Assembly: GCA_022705125.1 (NCBI GenBank)
Contig: JAKJFB010000209.1
Coordinates: 1-5,447, forward strand
Length of the DNA stretch: 5,447 nucleotides
Origin: Pseudomonadota bacterium
GTDB lineage: Bacteria; Pseudomonadota; Gammaproteobacteria; Pseudomonadales; UBA5518
Direction of reading: 5' to 3'
In this document: positions 1-5,447 of the stretch, one piece after another
Layout of the letters: the number at the start of each line of letters is the position of its first letter
How positions within the stretch are numbered: the first letter of the stretch is position 1
Position numbers and translations under genes: made by a program
Notes under the pieces: generated by a model
What the model saw: only the letters and a program-made list of their open reading frames with translations
What the model was told of the DNA's origin: nothing
Database searches by the model: none

Positions 1-504
1 GACCCAGTGCGGCCATTGCGCGGCGCGCGCCAGCCAGGCCTCGTGGTCGGCGGCTGTGGCGAAAGGTTGCACGCCGCTGCCCGAACCCAGCTGCGCGAGC
101 TCGAGATGCAGTCCCTTGAACTGGTTGAGCGGCATCAGGGCCTGTTTCGCGGCGATGCCCGTTGCGTGCCGTTCGCGCGCCAGCTCGAGGCCGAAGCGCA
201 GTGTCGCGGCGCTGCTGCGCTGTGCGGCGTTCAGCGCGGCGATGTCGATCGCATCGAGCGCACCGAGGTAGCGCTGCGCCAGGGCAAGCTCCGCGGCGAG
301 GAACTCGGCGCTGATCCCGTCGGCCAGCACGGCGTTGTAGCGGCGCTCGCCGCGCAGTGTCGCCTCGTGCGGGTTGAGTCTCAGGTAGTCCTGCGCGTAG
401 GTCTCGAAGATCCGCGCCAGCGTCCGGGACGGGTCCTGCGCCGCGGCAATCGGCGCGAACACGACGAGCACCAGCAATGCGGCGATGCGGGGCAGCAATC
501 TCAC
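1..504 (-). CDS. DUF885 family secreted protein, N-terminal part (3' end beyond window)
   Basis: Reading leftward, 168 codons are open up to the window edge. The product begins MRLLPRIAALLVLVVFAPIAAA-QD: a basic n-region, a hydrophobic core and an Ala-rich cleavage site near residue 22, so a Sec signal peptide is likely and the protein is probably periplasmic. Residues 25-60 (FETYAQDYLRLNPHEAT..G..RYNAVLAD) and 122-140 (ALMPLNQFKGLHLELAQLG) resemble the N-terminal half of DUF885 proteins, which are several hundred residues long and of unsettled function; some members are described as peptidase-like. Any metal- or substrate-binding motif would lie in the missing C-terminal part, so activity cannot be judged. 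The start is ambiguous: GTG at 504 lies 10 bases after a GGAGG, and an in-frame TTG at 510 lies 4 bases after it. GTG is chosen because it gives the more usual protein start. The family call is from remembered sequence similarity, not a search. Confidence 0.8.
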   Translation of the reverse strand, partial: MRLLPRIAALLVLVVFAPIAAAQDPSRTLARIFETYAQDYLRLNPHEATLRGERRYNAVLADGISAEFLAAELALAQRYLGALDAIDIAALNAAQRSSAATLRFGLELARERHATGIAAKQALMPLNQFKGLHLELAQLGSGSGVQPFATAADHEAWLARAAQWPHWV

Positions 505-514
505 GAGCAACGGT

Positions 515-519
515 CCTCC
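515..519 (-). promoter_or_regulatory. Ribosome binding site of the DUF885 gene
   Basis: On the minus strand this reads GGAGG, a strong Shine-Dalgarno core. It is followed by an in-frame TTG after 4 bases and an in-frame GTG after 10 bases. Neither spacing is ideal, so the site supports initiation here but does not settle which codon is used. It sits only 9 bases from the first REP-like hairpin. Confidence 0.6.
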
Positions 520-528
520 AGGGTAGCT

Positions 529-550
529 GTGGGTCCGGCTCCAGCCGGAG
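529..550 (+). repeat. REP-like palindrome 1 (GCT stem, direct)
   Basis: A GTGGG head is followed by the stem TCCGGCT (534-540), a two-base CC centre and the complementary AGCCGGA (543-549), giving a perfect 7-bp stem. The GT(A/G)G head before a hairpin is the hallmark of REP elements mobilised by RAYT transposases (TnpA-REP). It lies in the 5' untranslated side of the DUF885 gene, about 25 bases from its start codon. Confidence 0.7.
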
Positions 551-562
551 GTTGGTGCAAGC

Positions 563-584
563 GTGGGTCCGGCTTCAGCCGGAC
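563..584 (+). repeat. REP-like palindrome 2 (GCT stem, direct)
   Basis: GTGGG head, stem GTCCGGCT (567-574), loop TC, complementary AGCCGGAC (577-584): a perfect 8-bp stem. It is a direct repeat of palindrome 1 with a 34-base offset. The two differ at the loop (TC here, CC there) and at the outer pair, which is G-C here and unpaired in palindrome 1. Confidence 0.75.
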
Positions 585-591
585 ACGGGCC

Positions 592-613
592 GTCCGAATG
601 AATTCGGACCCAC
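592..613 (-). repeat. REP-like palindrome 3 (AAT stem, inverted)
   Basis: On the minus strand a GTGGG head (613-609) is followed by GTCCGAAT, loop TC and ATTCGGAC: a perfect 8-bp stem spanning 609-592. It has the same head and loop as palindromes 1 and 2, but the inner stem is AAT/ATT instead of GCT/AGC. It faces palindrome 2 with 7 bases between the stems, an arrangement like the convergent REP pairs of BIMEs. Confidence 0.75.
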
Positions 614-642
614 GAGCCCGGACCCACGAGCCCGGACCTACG
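606..642 (-). repeat. 14-base tandem repeat made of REP half-elements
   Basis: GGACCCACGAGCCC occurs twice back to back (606-619, 620-633), followed by a partial third copy, GGACCTACG (634-642). Read on the minus strand, each unit is a REP head plus only the 5' half of a stem (GTGGGTCCGGGCT); the returning half-stem is absent. The first unit overlaps the head of palindrome 3. The last partial copy reads GTAGG and supplies the TAG stop codon of the LuxR-type gene. Confidence 0.6.
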
Positions 643-1489
643 CCGCGCCGGCACGCGTCAGGTATCCGGTCAGCGGATCCCCGCCGCGGTAGCTGCCGCG
701 GCTGCCGAGCGCGTCGATGAACAGGTGGAAGAGCTCGGCCTGCGAGGACACGTCGAGCTTGGCATAACTGTGCTTGCGGTGCAGCTTCACCGTTTCGGGC
801 GATATGCCGAGGCGTTCGGCGATCGACTTGGTGGAGTGCCCGCGCAGCAGCAGCTGCAGCACCTCGGCCTCGCGTTCCGTCAGGAAGTCGCGGCCGAAGA
901 GCTTGAGCGCCGAATCGAGCTGCGTGGTGAGCGGCGGCGGGGCCGCAACGGGCGCCGGCGCCCAGTGCCGCGCGACCAGCTCGCGCAGCACCGGCTCGAA
1001 ATCGAGCAGGCGGCGGTGCTCGGCCGCGCTGAAGCGGGCGCGCGCGGTGCGCCGCGCCAGCGACAGGTGCACGCAGGAGGCCGGTGCCGGGGTGAGCAGG
1101 AAGCCGATCTCGTCGCGAAAGCCGGTGCGCGCGTAGTGCAGGCGGAAGTACTCGGAGCCGCGGAAGGCCGTGGGCGCCAGCTGATGCAGGCGATAGCAGC
1201 CCGGCGCGACACCGTCGGCGAAGGCGCGATAGAACGGGTCCAGCAGGTAGGCGCCCTTGAGGTACAGAGCCAGGTTGGTCGCGCTCTCGCGGCCCGTGCT
1301 CAGGTCGTGCAGCAGTTCGGGTGCCTGCCCTCTGCGGTAGAGCACCATCATGACGTCGTCCGCGGGCACCAGCGCCCCGAGCAGCGCGGCCAGCGCCGGG
1401 ATGAAAGGCGGGGAGCCCAGGGCGTGCAGCGCGCACCCGAGCATCTGCCCCAGCGCGGTCTGGTCCGGTCGTCCGTGTTGCAAGCCCAT
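638..1489 (-). CDS. LuxR-type helix-turn-helix transcriptional regulator
   Basis: This is a 283-residue cytoplasmic DNA-binding protein. Residues 203-262 form a clear LuxR/FixJ-type HTH: LTEREAEVLQLLLRGHSTKSIAERLGISPETVKLHRKHSYAKL, with the usual LTxREAEVL opening and the ISPETVKLH recognition-helix region. Residues 1-180 form an N-terminal sensor-like region (YLLDPFYRAF at 81-90; SEYFRLHYARTGFRDEIGFLL at 112-132). A similar pattern occurs in orphan LuxR regulators, but its ligand is unknown. The only Trp is at 176, so the Trp/Tyr/Asp set of acyl-homoserine-lactone receptors is not evident, and there is no phospho-receiver Asp motif. The ATG at 1489 is chosen because it has AGGA four bases upstream; the longer reading from 1570 starts inside a REP palindrome and adds 27 featureless residues. 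The gene is divergent from the c-di-GMP gene, and its stop codon lies inside a repeat. Targets are unknown; the divergent neighbour or self-regulation are the obvious candidates. Confidence 0.88.
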   Translation of the reverse strand: MGLQHGRPDQTALGQMLGCALHALGSPPFIPALAALLGALVPADDVMMVLYRRGQAPELLHDLSTGRESATNLALYLKGAYLLDPFYRAFADGVAPGCYRLHQLAPTAFRGSEYFRLHYARTGFRDEIGFLLTPAPASCVHLSLARRTARARFSAAEHRRLLDFEPVLRELVARHWAPAPVAAPPPLTTQLDSALKLFGRDFLTEREAEVLQLLLRGHSTKSIAERLGISPETVKLHRKHSYAKLDVSSQAELFHLFIDALGSRGSYRGGDPLTGYLTRAGAA

Positions 1490-1517
1490 GCGGTCCTGTG
1501 GCTGATGAATGCGGGTC
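1488..1517 (-). repeat. Two REP half-copies at the LuxR-type gene start
   Basis: ATGCGGTCCTG at 1488-1498 is identical to 1611-1621 in palindrome 5. ATGAATGCGG at 1505-1514 is identical to 1607-1616 in the same element. Neither copy here has the opposite stem half, so they look like truncated or decayed elements. The first contains the AGGA ribosome binding site (1497-1494 on the minus strand) and overlaps the start codon of the LuxR-type gene. Confidence 0.45.
1494..1497 (-). promoter_or_regulatory. Ribosome binding site of the LuxR-type gene
   Basis: The minus strand reads AGGA, then CCGC, then ATG at 1489. This four-base spacing is slightly short but workable, and no comparable site precedes the upstream in-frame ATG at 1570, so it decides the start. 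The site is embedded in a REP half-copy. Confidence 0.5.
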
Positions 1518-1558
1518 GCGGCAATTGTCCCGTACCTTAAAGCATTTGGGGAATCCGT

Positions 1559-1580
1559 GTAGGTCCGCATTCATGCGGAC
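1559..1580 (+). repeat. REP-like palindrome 4 (CAT stem, direct)
   Basis: GTAGG head, stem GTCCGCAT (1563-1570), loop TC, complementary ATGCGGAC (1573-1580): a perfect 8-bp stem. It shares head, outer stem and loop with palindromes 2 and 3, with a third version of the inner stem (CAT/ATG). It lies in the divergent region upstream of both the LuxR-type and c-di-GMP genes. Confidence 0.75.
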
Positions 1581-1600
1581 GAAGAGTTCGGTGAGCCAAT

Positions 1601-1622
1601 GTCCGCATGAATGCGGTCCTGC
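1601..1622 (-). repeat. REP-like palindrome 5 (CAT stem, inverted, degenerate head)
   Basis: On the minus strand it reads GCAGGACCGCAT, loop TC, ATGCGGAC. The inner 6-bp stem (1603-1608 with 1611-1616) is intact. The head is GCAGG rather than GTAGG, and one outer stem position is mismatched (T1602 faces T1617). With palindrome 4 it forms an inverted pair whose stems are 20 bases apart. Confidence 0.65.
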
Positions 1623-1663
1623 ACCCGCAGCCGTCGTGCGTTACGCCGATGTGCGCCATTGCG

Positions 1664-1693
1664 CTGTCTGGTGTCGGCGCGGCCGGCTACTAT
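1664..1693 (+). promoter_or_regulatory. Weak candidate promoter for the c-di-GMP gene
   Basis: TACTAT at 1688-1693 matches the sigma-70 -10 box at 4 of 6 positions. CTGTCT at 1664-1669, 18 bases upstream, matches the -35 box at only 3 of 6. Transcription would start near 1700 and leave a leader of about 30 bases before the ATG at 1730, consistent with that start. The match is weak for GC-rich DNA and could be chance. Confidence 0.25.
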
Positions 1694-1729
1694 GCGTGTT
1701 CCGACCCATCGACCCATGCGCCGACCCCG

Positions 1730-4213
1730 ATGCCCAGAGCCGCCCTGAACGTGTGCCGCCAGCTGTGCGCGGCCTTGCTGCTGTTGCTGCCGTCCCTGCA
1801 GGGGCTTGCGCGCGAGCCTGTGGCGCTGGCGCCCGGGTGGGAGCACGGGTTGAGGTTCGCGGGCCATCACGCCGCCCTGGTCCAGACGCCCCTCGATACC
1901 GGGTCCCCGCTGCGGCCGGCGAGCGAGGCCGGGCCGGGCGCCGGGAGCGGCGTGCACGCGCCGGCGCGCGTGACGTGGCTGGTCGTGGTCGCCGTGTGCG
2001 TGATCGGCCTCATCGTGGCGACCCTGTACTGGTGGGATCGCCGCCCGCGCGTTGCCGCCGCCGCGCTGGTGCTGCTCGCCCTCGGCGCCGCGGGGCTGTT
2101 CGAGTGGCGATTCCGTGAGCAGCGCGCGAACGAGCAGCGAATGGAACTGCTCGAGCGCCTCGGCTCGCTGCGCAGCCGCCTCGAGAGCGTGATCGCGAAG
2201 AACCTCGCGCTGACCAACGGGCTGGCGGCATTCGTCGCGGCCAACCCCGACCTCGGCCAGGAGGAGTTCGACGCCTATGCGCGCAACGTCCTCGCGCGCG
2301 AGCCGTCGCTGCGCAACCTGGCCGCCGCGCCCGACCTGGTCGTGCGCTACGTCTATCCGCGCGAGGGCAACGAGGCGGTGCTCGGACTCGATTACCGGGC
2401 CGATCCGGCGCAGCGCGAGGTTGCCGAGCGCGTGATGCGCAGCGGCGACCTGGTGGTGGCGGGGCCGGTGGAGCTGGTGCAGGGCGGCACGGCATTCATC
2501 GGGCGCGCGCCGGTCTACATCGAGACGCCGGGCCAGCCGCGCGTGACCTGGGGGCTGGTGTCGGCGCCGATCGACGTGCACAAGGTGCTGCAGCAGGGCG
2601 GTCTGGGGGCGCCACTGCCCGAGGGGTTGCGGATCGCGATCCGCGGCAAGGACGGCAAGGGCGAGCGCGGCGCGGTGTTCCATGGCGATGCCGGCGTGTT
2701 CGATGCCCGGGATATCGTCACCACGCCGGTGCTGATCGGCGGCGGCTCGTGGCAGATCGGGGCCGTGCCCGGAACGGACCCGCGCACCGTCTACGGCGTG
2801 CGGGTGATCCGCCTCTGCGCGCTCGTGCTGCTCGCACTGCTGCTGCTCGCGTTGCGGGCCACCGCGCGGGCGCGCGCCAGGGAGCGCGATTACGCCCTGG
2901 CACTGGAGCGCCAGGCCAACTTCGATCCGCTCACCGGCCTGCCGAACCGCCCGCTGTTCCGCCAGCAGCTCGAGTCGGCGATCGCGCGCTCGGGCCGCAC
3001 CGGTGCGCGCCACGCGCTGCTGTTCATCGATCTCGACGAGTTCAAGTCGGTGAACGACAACCTCGGGCACGACGCGGGCGACCAGCTGTTGATCGATGTC
3101 GGGCGCCGCATCTGCGGCTGCGTGCGCACCTCCGACACCGTGGCGCGCCTGAGCGGCGACGAGTTCACCGCGATCCTCTACGACATCGTGGCCGAGGAAT
3201 CGATCTCGCGCGTGGCCGAGGCCGTCGTCGAGGCATTGGGGCGGGCGTTTCGCATCGGCGAGCGCGAGGTGTTCTGCGGCGCGAGCGTCGGCGTGGCGAT
3301 CTACCCGGACGACGCGAGCAGCGCCGACTCGCTCATGATCAAGGCCGACCAGGCCATGTACGCGGTGAAGCGCTCGGGGCGCAACGGGTGGTATTTCTAC
3401 ACGCGCGAGATGCAGGAGAAATCCGAGCGCCGCCACCGCCTCTACAACGAGCTGGTCGCCGCGCTGGACGAGGGGCGCATCGTGGCGCACCTGCAGCCGA
3501 TCGTGAGCGTTCAGACCGGGCGGATCGTCAGCTGCGAGGCGCTGGCGCGCTGGCAGCGCGAGGACGGATCCTGGGTGTCGCCGGGCGAATTCGTGCCGGT
3601 CGCCGAGGAGTCGGGGCTGATCAACCGGGTGGACTTCGTCGTGATGCAGACCGCGATCGACGCGGTGCGCGCGATCAACGAGCAGCTCGGCACCGGCATC
3701 GGCCTGTCGGCCAACGTCTCGCCGCGCATCTTCGCCGCGCAGAACCAGCAGATCCAGCGCTGGATGGACACGGTCAGGGCGGCCGCACGCGAGCTCAGGC
3801 TCACGGTGGAAATCACCGAGCGGCTGCTGTTCGACGATGCCGCCGAGGCGCACAAGGCGCTCAACGAGCTGGCGGCCAGCGGCGTCGGCATCTCGATCGA
3901 CGATTTCGGCACCGGCAACGCCTCGCTGATACACCTGACGCGCTTCCCGGTGGGGATCATCAAGATCGACCGCTCGTTCACGCGCGCGATCGGCCTGGGT
4001 CGTGCCGAGGAGGCGCTGATCGAGACCATCCTCGTGATGGCCAAGCGCCTGGATCTGCGCGTCGTGGCCGAAGGCGTCGAGACCCGGGAGCAGTACGATT
4101 ACCTGGGCGCCCGCGGCTGCGACTTCGTGCAGGGCCATTTCCTCGGCCGCCCGGTGGACGCGGTGCAATTCCTGGAAATGGCCCGCGCCGCCGGTACTCC
4201 GCGCGGCGGCTGA
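1730..4213 (+). CDS. Membrane-bound CHASE-GGDEF-EAL cyclic-di-GMP synthase/phosphodiesterase
   Basis: An 827-residue inner-membrane sensor enzyme. In order: signal-peptide-like segment (1-27), Pro/Gly/Ala-rich segment (28-80), membrane helices near 83-102 and 108-124, a periplasmic CHASE sensor domain (about 150-345, with [34 protein letters not shown] and [11 protein letters not shown]), a membrane helix near 357-379, then cytoplasmic GGDEF and EAL domains. [14 protein letters not shown] at 399-407 and SGDEF at 475-479, an accepted active variant, with an inhibitory-site RTSD at 466-469 exactly five residues upstream. EAL: EALAR 603-607, Asn662, EITE 694-697, DDFGTG 724-729, Lys745, AEGVET 780-785 and Gln801, so the metal and catalytic residues known in active EAL phosphodiesterases are present. 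Both activities are therefore plausible; which dominates cannot be read from sequence. The start at 1730 is chosen because it opens a signal peptide; it has no clear Shine-Dalgarno. ATGs at 1607 (inside a REP palindrome) and 1649 are in frame but add featureless sequence. Confidence 0.93.
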   Translation: MPRAALNVCRQLCAALLLLLPSLQGLAREPVALAPGWEHGLRFAGHHAALVQTPLDTGSPLRPASEAGPGAGSGVHAPARVTWLVVVAVCVIGLIVATLYWWDRRPRVAAAALVLLALGAAGLFEWRFREQRANEQRMELLERLGSLRSRLESVIAKNLALTNGLAAFVAANPDLGQEEFDAYARNVLAREPSLRNLAAAPDLVVRYVYPREGNEAVLGLDYRADPAQREVAERVMRSGDLVVAGPVELVQGGTAFIGRAPVYIETPGQPRVTWGLVSAPIDVHKVLQQGGLGAPLPEGLRIAIRGKDGKGERGAVFHGDAGVFDARDIVTTPVLIGGGSWQIGAVPGTDPRTVYGVRVIRLCALVLLALLLLALRATARARARERDYALALERQANFDPLTGLPNRPLFRQQLESAIARSGRTGARHALLFIDLDEFKSVNDNLGHDAGDQLLIDVGRRICGCVRTSDTVARLSGDEFTAILYDIVAEESISRVAEAVVEALGRAFRIGEREVFCGASVGVAIYPDDASSADSLMIKADQAMYAVKRSGRNGWYFYTREMQEKSERRHRLYNELVAALDEGRIVAHLQPIVSVQTGRIVSCEALARWQREDGSWVSPGEFVPVAEESGLINRVDFVVMQTAIDAVRAINEQLGTGIGLSANVSPRIFAAQNQQIQRWMDTVRAAARELRLTVEITERLLFDDAAEAHKALNELAASGVGISIDDFGTGNASLIHLTRFPVGIIKIDRSFTRAIGLGRAEEALIETILVMAKRLDLRVVAEGVETREQYDYLGARGCDFVQGHFLGRPVDAVQFLEMARAAGTPRGG

Positions 4214-4220
4214 GCGATGC

Positions 4221-4229
4221 GGGGAGGAG
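4221..4229 (+). promoter_or_regulatory. Strong ribosome binding site of fumC
   Basis: GGGGAGGAG ends 7 bases before the ATG at 4237. It is the best Shine-Dalgarno in the window and fixes the fumarase start. It begins 7 bases after the stop codon of the c-di-GMP gene. The 23-base gap has no hairpin and no T-run, so nothing there would stop transcription arriving from upstream. Confidence 0.85.
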
Positions 4230-4236
4230 CGATTCC

Positions 4237-5447
<1,211 letters not shown>

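Noticed and set aside
529..613. Palindromes as rho-independent terminators
   Set aside because: No T-run follows any of the stems on either strand, and the shared GTRGG head points to REP elements instead.
638..1489. LuxR-type protein as an acyl-homoserine-lactone receptor
   Set aside because: The N-terminal region lacks the Trp-containing ligand pocket pattern of AHL receptors, and no luxI-like synthase gene is in the window.
725..1540. 271-codon open frame on the plus strand opposite the LuxR-type gene
   Set aside because: It has low-complexity Arg/Gln/Ala-rich composition and no domain; the minus strand holds a convincing LuxR HTH.
1490..1570. 27-residue N-terminal extension of the LuxR-type protein starting at 1570
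   Set aside because: That ATG lies inside palindrome 4, has no ribosome binding site and adds residues without homology-like features; the ATG at 1489 has AGGA upstream.
1607..1729. 41-residue N-terminal extension of the c-di-GMP protein starting at 1607
   Set aside because: The ATG is part of palindrome 5 and the extension would bury the signal peptide; the candidate promoter would also fall inside the coding region.
1571..4168. 865-codon open frame on the minus strand opposite the c-di-GMP gene
   Set aside because: It is an antisense shadow in GC-rich DNA: its translation is rich in Arg, His, Gln and Ala with no recognisable domain, while the plus strand encodes complete CHASE, GGDEF and EAL motifs.

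Overview
The window is GC-rich chromosomal DNA, most likely from a gammaproteobacterium of the Xanthomonadales/Nevskiales/Steroidobacterales kind. This is inferred from base composition, gene families and GTRGG-headed REP-type palindromes; no 16S or other decisive marker is present. It holds four protein genes, two of them cut by the window edges, and two intergenic patches packed with short palindromic repeats.

Layout, left to right. Positions 1-504 (minus strand) are the N-terminal 168 codons of a secreted DUF885-family protein. Positions 505-637 are a small repeat island: two direct REP-like hairpins, one inverted REP-like hairpin and a tandem run of half-elements. Positions 638-1489 (minus) encode a 283-residue LuxR-type transcriptional regulator. 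Positions 1490-1729 are the divergent control region between that regulator and the next gene; it carries an inverted pair of another REP-like palindrome, plus two half-copies at the regulator's start codon. Positions 1730-4213 (plus) encode a membrane-bound CHASE-GGDEF-EAL protein, a dual-domain cyclic-di-GMP enzyme with all visible catalytic motifs intact. After a 23-base gap with a strong ribosome binding site, 4237-5447 (plus) is the first 403 codons of a class II fumarase (fumC), cut by the window end.

How the parts relate. The regulator and the c-di-GMP protein are divergently transcribed from one repeat-bearing region, so the regulator could control its neighbour; this is inference from position only. 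The c-di-GMP gene and fumC are close enough to be co-transcribed. The DUF885 gene lies downstream of the regulator on the same strand, 133 bases away.

The most interesting signal is the repeat set. Its stems differ in sequence between the two islands but stay perfectly paired, while the GTRGG head and TC loop are kept. This fits RAYT-associated REP elements, whose transposase would be elsewhere in the genome. I saw no phage, CRISPR, insertion sequence, RNA gene or defence system here.
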